Shown piece by piece: positions 1 through 9,962 of a stretch of DNA of 52,680 nucleotides; the first letter of the stretch is position 1; each line of letters starts with the position of its first letter. Both the position numbers and the translations under genes were made by a program. The notes beneath the pieces are model-generated. The model did not search any database. It had not been told where the DNA came from and saw only the letters and a program-made list of their open reading frames with translations. Origin of the DNA: Promethearchaeota archaeon (GTDB lineage: Archaea; Asgardarchaeota; Lokiarchaeia; Sigyniarchaeales; SOKP01); NCBI GenBank assembly GCA_030603385.1, contig JAUVXW010000033.1, positions 1 to 52,680 of the forward strand, given 5' to 3'.

Positions 1-2
1 CC

Positions 3-80
3 AATACAATAGCTGATCGATCAGGACAAATTGAAGCAAAATTAGATAGAGATCCAGCGAGAGAGGTATATAAGAGATGA
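3..80 (+). CDS. C-terminal end of an unidentified protein (partial)
   Basis: The window opens inside a reading frame (third frame) that runs 25 codons to a TGA at 78-80. The residues are hydrophilic and charged, ending in DPAREVYKR, and I cannot assign a family. The other two plus frames stop within the first 20 bases, so this is the only frame that can be the tail of an upstream gene. It could also be a chance opening, since it is very short. Confidence 0.4.
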   Translation, partial: NTIADRSGQIEAKLDRDPAREVYKR

Positions 81-210
81 TAGAGCATAAATACAACGTC
101 AACTGGGAAAAATACCAACCTTGATTAAGAAATTCATTCAAACATAAACTTTTAGTTATGAGAAATTAATATATGATTAATAATTGGCTAAAATTTATCT
201 CAAAAGGTCA

Positions 211-219
211 TTTATATAA
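211..219 (+). promoter_or_regulatory. TATA-like box upstream of the glycerophosphodiesterase gene
   Basis: The sequence TTTATATAA lies 18-27 bases before the ATG at 238. The spacing puts the expected archaeal transcription start at or next to the start codon, which suggests a leaderless or very short-leader mRNA. No clear Shine-Dalgarno motif precedes the ATG. Confidence 0.5.
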
Positions 220-237
220 ATAATATAGGGATCAGTT

Positions 238-969
238 ATGAGTAATTTACAAGATATTTTAATAATTGCACACAGAGGTGCAAACAAATTAGCTCCTGAG
301 AATACGTTAAAAGCTTTTCAAATTGCAATAGATTTAAAAGCGGATTACATAGAATTTGATGTACACAAAAGTAAAGACGGAGAAATTGTTATAATGCATG
401 ATGGTAATACTTATAGAACTACTGGGCATTTAGGATTAATCAAGAACATGACCCTTGAAGAGTTAAAACGACTTGATTGTGGTGAGGGTGAAACTATCCC
501 TACATTGCAAGAATTAATTGAAATCACTAAAGACGAAATCGGTTTAAATTGCGAGATAAAGGCAAGAGGAATTGCTGAAAAGACTGTAAAAATACTAAAT
601 GAATCAGATATCATAAATACAACGATAATTAGTTCTTTTAAACATGACATTTTGTTAAGGATTCAGAAATTAGAACCACGAATTAAATTAGCTTCATTAG
701 AACCCACGCGAACGGGATGGATAAAAAGTTGGTTGTCAAGGAAGAAATTATTTAGTATAGCAATTAAAAATAAGTTTTATGCGATTAATCCATTCTATAG
801 ACTTGTAAATCAGAAATTTATTACTGAAGCTCATAAGAATAATATTAAAATTTTTCCTTGGACAGTCAATTCTGATTCTAGCATTAAGAAATTAATAAAA
901 CTGGGTGTTGATGGAATTATTACAAATGAAGTTCACAGAGTTAAAAAGATTTTGAATGAACTAGGTTAA
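238..969 (+). CDS. glycerophosphodiester phosphodiesterase (GDPD family)
   Basis: The 243-residue product matches the GDPD/UgpQ fold, which hydrolyses glycerophosphodiesters to glycerol phosphate and an alcohol. The hallmark residues are visible: HRG at 12-14, the metal ligands E39 and D41 in IEFDV, and H54-D55 in the MHD motif, followed by an EIK motif near residue 105 and a C-terminal DGIITN strand. Length is usual for the family. There is no signal peptide, so it should act in the cytoplasm, perhaps in turnover of head groups of ether lipids; that substrate is inferred. It stands alone, with a TATA-like box just upstream. Confidence 0.92.
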   Translation: MSNLQDILIIAHRGANKLAPENTLKAFQIAIDLKADYIEFDVHKSKDGEIVIMHDGNTYRTTGHLGLIKNMTLEELKRLDCGEGETIPTLQELIEITKDEIGLNCEIKARGIAEKTVKILNESDIINTTIISSFKHDILLRIQKLEPRIKLASLEPTRTGWIKSWLSRKKLFSIAIKNKFYAINPFYRLVNQKFITEAHKNNIKIFPWTVNSDSSIKKLIKLGVDGIITNEVHRVKKILNELG

Positions 970-1124
970 CATTATTTTATAGGTAAAAGAAATTCTTAAT
1001 CAAGATACTCCAAATTTAGCTTTAAAATCATATCTTTCAGGCCAATACCTTAAAATATTTTAGGTATTCTTAACTAATCTACATAATTTTTAGTTTGATG
1101 TAAAGTTAAATCTGAATTTTTATC

Positions 1125-2609
1125 ATGCCTAACGCACTAAAATTAAACAACATTGAGTTTGAACGATTATTTTACCCAAAAGCCATTGGTATTATTGGAG
1201 TCTCTCCAGATATGAGGGGAGGAACCTTTTTTATTAGATGTATGAGAGGAAAGTTTAAAGGACCAATATATTTGTTTAATCCTAAATTAACTGGTCAAGA
1301 ATTATATGGATATAAAATTTATAATTCAATCTTAGATATTGAAGAACCTATAGACTACGTAATCTTAGCTATACCTGCACGATTATGTCCTAAAGTAATG
1401 GAAGAGATTGGGAAAAAAGGTGTTCCTTTTGTAACTGTCTTTGCATCAGGATTTCGCGAAGTAGGTAATGAAATCCTTGAACAGGAACTGTTAAACACTG
1501 CAAAACGGTATAATGTTAGAATTATAGGCCCAAATTGCTTAGGGGTTTATAATCCACGAGGTGGGCTTTATTTTGCTTTTGATCAATCCAGAAAGTCAGG
1601 AAATTTTGGAGGTATTTTTCAATCAGGAGGTATAGCACAAAATATGAGCCAACTCTGCGTTTCTTATGGATTATATGCTTCAAAATTTATATCAATTGGA
1701 AATTCTTTAGATTTATCACCGGTGGAATTCTTAAAATACTTTAATCAGGATGATTATACAAAAATAATCGGCTTATATATTGAAAACTTGAGATCTATAA
1801 ATCAAGGAAGACAATTTATGAAAGTCGTAAAGGATTGTAACCTCAATAGAAAACCAGTAATCCTTTGGAGAGCAGGATATGGTGAAGCTACAAAGAAAGC
1901 AATATTATCACATACAGGGGGGCTTGCTGGAAACAATGAAATGTGGAAGGCAGTTGGTAAGCAAACAGGGAGTTGTATTGTAAGTAACTCAAATGAACTT
2001 GCAGCATTGGCTTCAGCTTTTAATTTAACTCGTTTACCAGAAACTCGCAATGTTGGAGTTATTGGCATTGGTGGTGGTTCAACGATCGAAGCTATTGACA
2101 TACTAGAAAAATACAATTTAAAAATTCCAAATTTAACAGAAAAGACCGTACAAAAAATGCAAAGGTTCGTTCCTGATGTTAATACAAATGTGACTAATCC
2201 AATTGATCTTGGAGGTAGTGGGATCCAACCACATACATATTACCGAACAATTTTGGCTTTAGATAAAGACCCTAATATCTCTTCAATTGTGTTCATTAAG
2301 GATCCTGAACGATTTGGTGGATTTCAAGATTTATTGGAAGAAATTGGATTCAAAGGGATGAATTTAAATAGAGATTTTATTAGGTATGTTTCTAAGGCGA
2401 AAAGTGTTAGCACTAAACCAATGTATTGTGTTATGCTTAAAATAAATGAAGGATTCGAGGAATATAAAAGTAGATATAAGTTTAAAATGAAACTATTAAA
2501 CAAGGCTGTCCCAGTTTTTGAAAGCTTAGATCTCGCTGGAATGGTATTAGATAAAGTAAATAGTTACAGGGAATTCCTCCAAAAACATGAAAAATTCCCA
2601 AAAAATTAA
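1125..2609 (+). CDS. ADP-forming acyl-CoA synthetase, alpha-type subunit
   Basis: The 494 residues follow the alpha half of NDP-forming acyl-CoA synthetases: an N-terminal CoA-binding Rossmann domain (LFYPKAIGIIGVSPD, about 15-30), a succinyl-CoA-synthetase-like flavodoxin domain with IIGPNCLGVYNP, and a ligase domain. The phospho-accepting histidine is H263 in LSHTGG. Such subunits form ATP from acyl-CoA, ADP and phosphate together with an ATP-grasp beta subunit. No beta domain is fused here and no beta gene lies in the window. The gene converges on the next one, with a 4-base overlap of the two 3' ends. The acyl substrate cannot be told from sequence. Confidence 0.88.
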   Translation: MPNALKLNNIEFERLFYPKAIGIIGVSPDMRGGTFFIRCMRGKFKGPIYLFNPKLTGQELYGYKIYNSILDIEEPIDYVILAIPARLCPKVMEEIGKKGVPFVTVFASGFREVGNEILEQELLNTAKRYNVRIIGPNCLGVYNPRGGLYFAFDQSRKSGNFGGIFQSGGIAQNMSQLCVSYGLYASKFISIGNSLDLSPVEFLKYFNQDDYTKIIGLYIENLRSINQGRQFMKVVKDCNLNRKPVILWRAGYGEATKKAILSHTGGLAGNNEMWKAVGKQTGSCIVSNSNELAALASAFNLTRLPETRNVGVIGIGGGSTIEAIDILEKYNLKIPNLTEKTVQKMQRFVPDVNTNVTNPIDLGGSGIQPHTYYRTILALDKDPNISSIVFIKDPERFGGFQDLLEEIGFKGMNLNRDFIRYVSKAKSVSTKPMYCVMLKINEGFEEYKSRYKFKMKLLNKAVPVFESLDLAGMVLDKVNSYREFLQKHEKFPKN

Positions 2610-3397
2610 TTATCTTTATTTTCTAGGTTTTTGATTTCAATAGGGCGTCCAGGGCTCCCTTGATAATAGTATTTTCCAGGTTTTCCTCTCCAGTTTTTAT
2701 GCAAGACAGTATTGGGGTAAATAACATTATTATCTTCAGTTATAACATTTGGACCTATAATATCACCTGGGTATATAGTAGTATTTTTTCCTAATTTGAT
2801 TTCCAACATAGTAATTTTACCAAAAATTGTATTAACTGCGTGACTTGATAATCCACTTGAAGGATAGATAAAAACATTGTCCCCTAAGTCCGTAAATTCT
2901 AATCCTACATAACCATCACAATAAATTACATTTTGTCCAATTTTATTATGACCTAACCTTCGAAGCGTCCGGTTAACAAGCCAAGGAAACGGTGATTTTG
3001 ACGTCAACCACATAGGATATTTGATAATAAACCCTCGTTTATGGTAGTATTTCATCAATTTTCCTTCAGGACTGTTAATATCATCAAGAACCCTTGCAAA
3101 AACACCTTGTTGTGGTGGAGATTTTTTGTTCCAACTTCGAACCCATAGAGCTGTAAATTCGATTAATACTATTAAATAAATATAATATAATAAAAAGAGA
3201 AATCCTGGTAAAATAAGAAAGTGGATAAGAGGATGAATTGAGAATAAGTTAATAAAGCAATATTCAAACATTAGAAAAAGTCCTAAACAAATATATAGAG
3301 GAACGAGAAAGCTAATAAAATTTATTTTAAAGAAGTCAAAAGCCGGAAGTTCTACTGTTTTCCCTTCAGTTTCTTTAGATGATTCGCTTTTTTTCAT
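2606..3397 (-). CDS. membrane-anchored hexapeptide-repeat (left-handed beta-helix) acyltransferase-like protein
   Basis: This 263-residue protein has two hydrophobic segments near the N-terminus (about 28-50 and 58-85), then a soluble domain with irregular hexapeptide-type repeats such as IGQNVIYCDGYVGLEF, LGDNVFIYPSSG and LGKNTTIYPGD, typical of left-handed beta-helix transferases. The arrangement recalls the C-terminal domain of Pls/PosA-type proteins, where membrane segments precede the helix. The probable role is transfer of an acyl group to an envelope or small molecule at the inner membrane face. The substrate is unknown and no partner gene is adjacent. Confidence 0.7.
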   Translation of the reverse strand: MKKSESSKETEGKTVELPAFDFFKINFISFLVPLYICLGLFLMFEYCFINLFSIHPLIHFLILPGFLFLLYYIYLIVLIEFTALWVRSWNKKSPPQQGVFARVLDDINSPEGKLMKYYHKRGFIIKYPMWLTSKSPFPWLVNRTLRRLGHNKIGQNVIYCDGYVGLEFTDLGDNVFIYPSSGLSSHAVNTIFGKITMLEIKLGKNTTIYPGDIIGPNVITEDNNVIYPNTVLHKNWRGKPGKYYYQGSPGRPIEIKNLENKDN

Positions 3398-3485
3398 AAT
3401 ATAATAATTGGTAAAGATCTTTAAAAAATTATTTCTAATAGATTAGAGTTAAAAAAGTAAAAGTAAGGTGACACTATAAGAAATT

Positions 3486-4765
3486 TTATAACTGTATTGT
3501 TTTCTGCATTTTCTTAGATTGTTCCTTTTGCATTAATGGAACGATATTTTTAAAGGTCATGATAAAAGCTCCTAATGCAAGTAATCCCATAGCGAATCCA
3601 TATAATAAAGGTTCAAAATCTTGTAGTAGGAATGTTCCTAATAAAGGTCCTACTATTTGAGCAAGACTGTCTAAAGTTGTAGTATAGCCATTTATTTTTC
3701 CCATCTCTTTTGGTGTAACAGTTTGAGTGACTTCACTTATTAAAATTCCTCTTGAACATGAAACGCCATAACTTATAAAGACCATTAAAACTATAAAAAC
3801 CCAAATTTCTGAATAAAAAGTACCGAAAATTCCAATAAGAAAGAATGTTCCCACCAAAATTGATAAACCGAGATATTTCATTTTCTTTTCGCCTAGCTTT
3901 CTCATCGTAGGGTTAAACAATGTAAAACGTACAATCGCTCGTGATATGCCTGAAACTGTTAAAAGTAAACTTATACCTATCGTATCAAGCCCTAATATTA
4001 ATCCAATAAAAAGAGCAAGTGTTGATACATACATCATAAAAGAAAATGTATGGAGTGCAAACTGTGTTAATAGATATAGTGCCTCTTTGTTTTTCCATAG
4101 GTTAACTTTGATTTTGACATGTTTTTCCGCTTTTTCCCTTTTAGATTTTGGCCAAGATTCTTCTATAAAGAAGATCGTTGTAATGATAGTTAACAAAGAA
4201 AAACCCGTAGCTACTAACCCCGGAAGTGCCATTGGAAAAGATGGACCAAATATTAGATATATAGATAAAAATCCCCCCAAACCTGGAGCAACAAGTCCAG
4301 CAATAGTCATAACTACCCCAACATTTGTCATTTGCAGACCTCGATCTTTTGGGGAACGCGATCTGTAATGATGGCTTTTGTAAGTGGAAAATTCCCACCA
4401 AAAATTCCATCTACAATTCGAGCGATAAAAAACATCGTTAATGTGTTTGAAAATGCTAGAATTAAGAAAGCAGAACATGTACCAGCTTCAGCAATTAAAA
4501 GTATCGGTCTTCTTCCATGTTTGTCACTTAATCTACCCCAAATAGGTGCTGAAAAAAGTGAAAACATAGCATTTGTTGCAAGCAATAATCCAATCATGAA
4601 AGGAGTTGTATCGAAAACATCAATTAAGGCAGGTAAATAAGGTAAAATTATATAAAAGCCTAAAACGTCAATTAGTAAGCCAATCCATAAAGGATTTAAT
4701 TCAGGATATTTTGTCTTTGCAGGTGGTGCTTGTTTATGTGATTGATTAGCTGATTCTTGATCCAT
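3486..4765 (-). pseudogene. major facilitator superfamily transporter, split by a frameshift
   Basis: Two overlapping frames together encode one MFS carrier of about 426 residues. The first (4765 to 4328) carries transmembrane segments 1-4, with the loop motif GRLSDKHGRRP, and stops after DRVPQKIEVCK. The second continues in another frame as SPKDRGLQMTNVGVVMTIAG through the remaining segments to 3486. In intact relatives the junction reads like VPQKDRG, so one base appears to be missing in the C4-A4-G tract at about 4344-4354. It could be an assembly error, a recent pseudogene or, less likely, programmed frameshifting. Sequence resembles TetA/Bcr-type drug exporters, but the substrate is unknown. 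Confidence 0.85.
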
Positions 4766-4900
4766 AGTTAAAAAAAAAAAGATATTTAGTGAATTAGATC
4801 GGAAAATTTAAACTCATTTTTAAAATTTCTATTTCCAAATTCAAAGCATTAAACATTTCTAATGCTTTTTTCCTTTAAAAAATTAAAGTTTGATTATTAC

Positions 4901-5737
4901 TTATTTCTTTAAGAATTCTATTATCATCTGATTTATCTCTGGTGCATTAGATTTGTGAGATTCGTGCCCTGCTTTTTCTATTACTTTTAAAGTACTATTT
5001 GGTATTAAATTGTGAATCTCCATCATTCTCTCTTTTGGTACAAGTACATCATGAGAAGCCGTGAGTAGTAACGTCTCTTGCTTAATTTTGTGCAAATTAT
5101 TAAAAGCATTATGGGTTTTAAAAGAGTAAGATATATTTCGAATATCATGCGGAGTAGGGGGATCCGTAGTATAATAGTCGATAAGGTCTTCTACAGACCA
5201 TAATCCATGAAATTTTTCCTTGGGATTGTCAAGCATTTTTTCCCGAAATTTATGATAAAATCCAAACTGAGTGCTTTCCCAAAATGCTTTAACGGGATCT
5301 TTTTTTCTGAGTTCCAATCCCTTAATTCTCATCTGAATATACGGTTCAGGATCATACCCATCAGGAATTTTTGGCAACGAATTTATGAGAACAAGTTTAT
5401 TTACAATCTCAGGATACTTCACTACAACATTCTGGGCAATCATCCCTCCAAATGAGTGTGCTATTAAATTTATTTTTTCTATTTTCAGGAAATCAATCAA
5501 TCCCTTAATATCTTCAACAAATATATCCATAGAGTAATGATAATTCGGTCTTGAGCTCTTTCCAGCCCCCCTCATGTCCACCGCGATGATCTTGAAATGT
5601 TTAGATAATTCGGGGATTTGAGCCATAAAACCTTCTTTTTTAGAACCAAAACCATGAAGAAGGAATGTCGGGAATCCTTCACCTTGACTCAAATAACAAA
5701 TTTTTATACCATTTACCTCAGCAAAAGCTTCTGACAT
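4901..5737 (-). CDS. alpha/beta hydrolase
   Basis: The 278-residue protein is an alpha/beta-hydrolase of the single-domain esterase/lactonase type. The oxyanion motif HGF is at 28-30, the nucleophile S95 lies in AHSFGG, the acid is D230 in SHDVLVP, and the base is H258 in AGHESH. There is no signal peptide. It lies 17 bases downstream of a paralogue with the same layout, so both are probably one transcript and arose by tandem duplication. The substrate cannot be told; such enzymes often cleave small esters, lactones or C-C bonds. Confidence 0.87.
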   Translation of the reverse strand: MSEAFAEVNGIKICYLSQGEGFPTFLLHGFGSKKEGFMAQIPELSKHFKIIAVDMRGAGKSSRPNYHYSMDIFVEDIKGLIDFLKIEKINLIAHSFGGMIAQNVVVKYPEIVNKLVLINSLPKIPDGYDPEPYIQMRIKGLELRKKDPVKAFWESTQFGFYHKFREKMLDNPKEKFHGLWSVEDLIDYYTTDPPTPHDIRNISYSFKTHNAFNNLHKIKQETLLLTASHDVLVPKERMMEIHNLIPNSTLKVIEKAGHESHKSNAPEINQMIIEFLKK

Positions 5738-5754
5738 AATAAATGAAAAGTATC

Positions 5755-6588
5755 TTAGCTTTTAAGAAAATCGATAATTATTTGATTAACCTCAGGTGCG
5801 TTTTCTAATGGAAAATAATGACCTCCTGAAACAATCCTCAGTTCACTATTAGGTATTTTTTCATGAACTTGTTCACTTGATATTATTGGAGTTAACCTAT
5901 CTTTTTCACCTGCAATTATCAAAGTTTTATGTTTAATTTTATGAAGGTCTGCTAAAGTATTATGATCTGCTAAGGCATTGGAATGATTTACAATATCTTG
6001 AGGAGTCCAAGCGTTCTCATTTTCACTCTTAATAAGATTTTCCGCAGAAAAGATTCCATGGAATTGTTTTTTAGGATCGGATTTCATTAATTTGAGAAAC
6101 TCACGTGTGAACCTTACCTTCATCTTAGTATAGAAACCACTAATAGGATCCTTTATTCTTGCTTCATATAAAGCAATTTGATTATCTTTAAATATATCAA
6201 TTCCTTTTTGATCAGGCAAACCCGGATTTGTACTCATCAATATTAGTTTATTGACACGTTCAGGATAATTTATAGTAAAGTTTTGAGCTATAAAGCTCCC
6301 TAGTGAATGACCAATTAAATGAGCCTTTTGAATATTAAGGAAATTCATTAAACCTTTTAGATCTTCTACCAACATCTTCATTGTATAAGGCATATTTGGA
6401 CGATCAGATTCTCCTACACCCCTATTATCAAACCAAATTACCTTAAATTGAGTGGATAAAACGTCTATTTGTCCCATCCAAAATTCTTTTTTAGCAAACC
6501 CGTGAATAAGAAAGATTGGATATCCTTCACCCTTAAATTTAAAACATAATTTTATTCCTTCAACATCAACAAATGAGATTTCGCTCAT
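5755..6588 (-). CDS. alpha/beta hydrolase (paralogue of the next gene)
   Basis: The 277-residue protein aligns along its whole length with the downstream hydrolase. It has HGF at 29-31, the nucleophile S95 in GHSLGS, the acid D230 in GEKDRLTP and the base H257 in GGHYFP. The catalytic residues fall at almost identical positions in the two copies, which supports tandem duplication. It is the first gene of the likely two-gene operon. Cytoplasmic location is inferred from the absence of a signal sequence. The reaction is unknown beyond hydrolase chemistry. Confidence 0.87.
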   Translation of the reverse strand: MSEISFVDVEGIKLCFKFKGEGYPIFLIHGFAKKEFWMGQIDVLSTQFKVIWFDNRGVGESDRPNMPYTMKMLVEDLKGLMNFLNIQKAHLIGHSLGSFIAQNFTINYPERVNKLILMSTNPGLPDQKGIDIFKDNQIALYEARIKDPISGFYTKMKVRFTREFLKLMKSDPKKQFHGIFSAENLIKSENENAWTPQDIVNHSNALADHNTLADLHKIKHKTLIIAGEKDRLTPIISSEQVHEKIPNSELRIVSGGHYFPLENAPEVNQIIIDFLKS

Positions 6589-6659
6589 GATATAATATTA
6601 TCATATGAAATAATATAATTTTAACGCTCTAAAATTATTTCTTGGTCATTTCACAGGAA

Positions 6660-7718
6660 CTATATAATCTTACATCCACAAAATATACAATTTCCATTAG
6701 TATCCAAAGATAAATTTTTAATCCCTAAATAATTTCGTTCAATCACCATTTTTGAACATTGTGGACAAAAAGTATTACTATATCTTGTATTAGGCATATT
6801 CCCCAAATATACAAATTTCAATCCTTCATTTTTTGCTATTTTATATGCATTATTTAAGTAATTTAAAGGAGTTGAACTAGTAATTCCATGATCACTTGAC
6901 TTATATTGTGGAAAAAATCGCGATAAATGATATGGGGTATCATCTCCCAATTCATTGAAAATTCTTTTTGATATATATCTCATTGTAGAATTATCGGTGT
7001 TTAATTTAGTAATGAGTAGTGTAGTAATTTCGACATGAACTCCTAAATCTTTTGCTAATTTAGCATTTCTCCACACATTTTCTACATTAATACCGCAATA
7101 TTTCTGAACCATATCTGTTTCTCCTTTGATATCAATATTCATTGCGTCAAGCCCAGCTTCTACTAAATCTTTTAAAACGTTCTCCGTCATATAGCCATTC
7201 GACACATAAGTATTATATAATTTCTTTTGCTTAGCTAGCTCAAAGGCTTCCAATGAATATTCAAATAATAATGTAGGCTCATTAAACGAAATAGAGGTGC
7301 CTTGACAGCCTTGTTTTAAAGCTAGATCAATAAACTGTTTTGGAGAAATAAATCTCTCATAATGATTCATTATCTCTAAGATATTCCTTTCGGGATGAGA
7401 CATATGATGATTTTGGCACCAGAAACAATCGAAATTGCATCCAAAACTACCAATTGTAAGTGCTCTACTACCTGGAAAGAAGTGATAGAGTGGTTTTTTT
7501 TCAATAGGATTATTAGACATTCCCGCATTACATCCAAAAACAATGGTATAGATACATCCATTTAGATTATACCTAGTTTGACAATGGCCTAATGATCCTT
7601 CTGATATTTTACATCTTCTCTCACATGTTAAACACTGAATAATTTTACCATTAATTCTTTTCTGATATTTTGCTTTCTTTAGGAAATTATTGTTAATTAA
7701 ATCTATTTCTATTTTCAT
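6660..7718 (-). CDS. amrS: AmrS-type radical SAM enzyme (AmmeMemoRadiSam system)
   Basis: The 352-residue protein has the AmrS layout. An N-terminal cysteine set (C29, C32, C36, C46) is followed by the radical SAM cluster motif C94-x3-C98-x2-C101 in GCNFDCFWCQN and then by the TIM-barrel region. The C-terminus ends with a zinc-ribbon-like CPQC...CIFCGC pair. The family usually partners with Memo and AMMECR1 proteins, and its substrate is unknown. Neither partner is in this window. Instead it lies 40 bases downstream of a VWA/MoxR pair on the same strand, so it may be co-transcribed with them. Confidence 0.87.
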   Translation of the reverse strand: MKIEIDLINNNFLKKAKYQKRINGKIIQCLTCERRCKISEGSLGHCQTRYNLNGCIYTIVFGCNAGMSNNPIEKKPLYHFFPGSRALTIGSFGCNFDCFWCQNHHMSHPERNILEIMNHYERFISPKQFIDLALKQGCQGTSISFNEPTLLFEYSLEAFELAKQKKLYNTYVSNGYMTENVLKDLVEAGLDAMNIDIKGETDMVQKYCGINVENVWRNAKLAKDLGVHVEITTLLITKLNTDNSTMRYISKRIFNELGDDTPYHLSRFFPQYKSSDHGITSSTPLNYLNNAYKIAKNEGLKFVYLGNMPNTRYSNTFCPQCSKMVIERNYLGIKNLSLDTNGNCIFCGCKII

Positions 7719-7758
7719 AACCAGTTTAGCATAAATTATTAATCTAGAATTAGTTAAC

Positions 7759-9939
7759 TTACCTAAAAAACTCTTTAACTATAAGTGTACAAAATTTAAT
7801 TAATTTATTTCCTAAATCTGTTTTATCTGTTGATGTAGTTAAAATCCAGTTTTTATCATATAATTGATCTAAATATTCTCCTTTTGCATCAATTGAAAAA
7901 GCAAATACATTGAATATCTTTTTAACATCATGTATTTCTTTTATTGCGTCAAATAATCCATAGTTCCTTGATCCAGCAGGCTGTCCATCTGATATAATAA
8001 TTATTAAAACATCCTTTTCTAATTTTTCAGCTTCATGTTTCATAGAAACGCCATCTAAATTGCTACAAATATTGGCATGGCAACCAAACTTATCAAATTT
8101 TTTAGGATCTGGCTTATCATTAAAATCTTTTAAAAGAATGTTTATAGCATCATAATCACCTGTAAAAAGTACAATACGTAATTGAGCAATTTCATAAATC
8201 GCTTCACATAACATTATCATTGCAATTTTAGCGGCTTCCAATTTAATTCCTTTCATACTCCCACTAATATCTACTAATAAGAGAATTTTAAGTTCTTTTT
8301 GTTTAATTTTTCTTGAAAAACATTTTTTATACTTAAATTCACTGGTAACAGCTTTAATGAATTTATTATTTAATCTCCCCCTCTTTTGAAAGTTATCAAT
8401 GTCAATTTGATTTTTAAAATCTCTAAAAATAAATTTAATTCTTGCAATTAAGTTTTTATAGGTTCCTATGATTTGGCTATATGATTTTTCAATAGGTTTC
8501 ATATTCTCATTTTCAATACGAACATCTTTAACTTGTCGTTCACGATTACCTTTAATTAATTTTTCAAAACTACTTCCTTTTTCAAGGATGAAGAGCCTAT
8601 CTTCCATGGCGTTTTGTGCATCTGTTACTAATTTTATAAATTCCTCTAAATATCCTCCTTTTTCGAGATCTTGGTTATTTATATCTAATTCATTTAATAT
8701 GTTTGATGATAATCCTTCCAAGCAATCTAACTCATTTTGTACATTTTTATTGATAGGTTCTTCTCCAGTTAATTCAGGATTAAATTTTTGTTCAATACTT
8801 TCAGCAATTTCAATTAAGTTATTATTCATACCATCTTGTTCTTTATCTATATTAGAACTAGCTATTTTATTTTGTTCTTCTTTAATTGAATCTAGTTCTT
8901 CAATAAACTTTTCAATATCTTCAGTGGTTAAATTTGAATCTTTTATTTTTTCTATGAGCTTTTCACTTGTAGCATTTAATTCTGTTTTTTCCATTATCTC
9001 CTTTTTGTCACTGAAATCTTCATAATGGTTTAATAAAGGCTCATTTTCCCCATGATTAAATTCTTGATATGTGTCATACTCAGATTCATCATAGTAGCAA
9101 GGATCTTCCATAAAATCTGAATCTATATCACATTCAAAATCTGTCTCATATTTCTCTATTGAAGTAAACTCTCCTTCTGTTTCTACGACATCATAACCAA
9201 ATTCTTCATCATATATTTGTTTCTCATAACTACCTTGAGAAGATTGGTGTATTTGAGGTGGGATCCTTCTAATAATTTTCTTCCGATAATATTTTTTTAA
9301 AATTTTGCAAAGTTGATCAATAGTTATAATTGAGGAAGCAGGTGTTAATGCTTTCAAAAGAAATGTTTTAGCAATAGATATAGCATTCCAATCTTCCTCA
9401 GACATTACTTTTGATCGAAATTTAGGTTTTTTCTGAAAATCTTTATAATCTTCCATATACAAATTTATATAGATAAGGATATCTCCTGATTTTTTCATTC
9501 TTAATTTTAACTCTGGAAGTAATTTTTTAGTAAGTTTTCTTAAATTTTTGTAGAATCCAGGGAATTTTATATTATTTAATGCATTAATTCTTACGTCTTC
9601 TACAACATTAATTACTTTTTTTACAAGAAACTCGGGTAAAGTATGCTTGGTACTAATAGTTTTTACCAATTTAATGAAGGATAATTCATATGAGCCATAA
9701 CCAATGTGACCACTTTCATGGGCTACTAATCCCTGTGCTGATGGTATATCATTCTTAGTATTTTGTGGTAAGTAAATAAAACTCCCATCAGTAAAAGCTA
9801 CATGCGAAGTTTGGTTGAACAAAATTAAAATATTAATGTTCCCACTAATCCTTTTAGCGATATTTGTTAAAGCTAATGAATCTGATAAAAAATCTTTATC
9901 GAAAAGCTCATATAAGTTGGATAAATCAATCACCACCAC
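7759..9939 (-). CDS. VWA-domain protein with N-terminal HExxH metallopeptidase-like domain (CobT-like)
   Basis: The 726-residue protein has three parts. The N-terminus carries a zinc-site signature, H74-E-S-G-H78, followed by E114-D115 in a helix (VVEDVRIN), the gluzincin-like pattern seen in VWA proteins paired with MoxR ATPases. The middle (about 225-500) is acidic, low in complexity and probably coiled. The C-terminus is a von Willebrand A domain with the MIDAS motif D557-I-S-G-S561 and a later SDGQ. CobT-like subunits work with a AAA partner in metal insertion or enzyme activation. The MoxR gene lies 23 bases upstream. Three GTG codons in a row mark the start; the first is used here but the exact one is uncertain. 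Confidence 0.8.
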   Translation of the reverse strand: MVVIDLSNLYELFDKDFLSDSLALTNIAKRISGNINILILFNQTSHVAFTDGSFIYLPQNTKNDIPSAQGLVAHESGHIGYGSYELSFIKLVKTISTKHTLPEFLVKKVINVVEDVRINALNNIKFPGFYKNLRKLTKKLLPELKLRMKKSGDILIYINLYMEDYKDFQKKPKFRSKVMSEEDWNAISIAKTFLLKALTPASSIITIDQLCKILKKYYRKKIIRRIPPQIHQSSQGSYEKQIYDEEFGYDVVETEGEFTSIEKYETDFECDIDSDFMEDPCYYDESEYDTYQEFNHGENEPLLNHYEDFSDKKEIMEKTELNATSEKLIEKIKDSNLTTEDIEKFIEELDSIKEEQNKIASSNIDKEQDGMNNNLIEIAESIEQKFNPELTGEEPINKNVQNELDCLEGLSSNILNELDINNQDLEKGGYLEEFIKLVTDAQNAMEDRLFILEKGSSFEKLIKGNRERQVKDVRIENENMKPIEKSYSQIIGTYKNLIARIKFIFRDFKNQIDIDNFQKRGRLNNKFIKAVTSEFKYKKCFSRKIKQKELKILLLVDISGSMKGIKLEAAKIAMIMLCEAIYEIAQLRIVLFTGDYDAINILLKDFNDKPDPKKFDKFGCHANICSNLDGVSMKHEAEKLEKDVLIIIISDGQPAGSRNYGLFDAIKEIHDVKKIFNVFAFSIDAKGEYLDQLYDKNWILTTSTDKTDLGNKLIKFCTLIVKEFFR

Positions 9940-9962
9940 TAAATTTCATATAGAACTTTTAT

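Noticed and set aside
3946..4368. A plus-strand frame of 140 codons inside the MFS gene, and similar long antisense frames in other genes
   Set aside because: They are shadows opposite well-recognised genes, with no family match, no ribosome site and amino acid composition that follows the real gene's codons.
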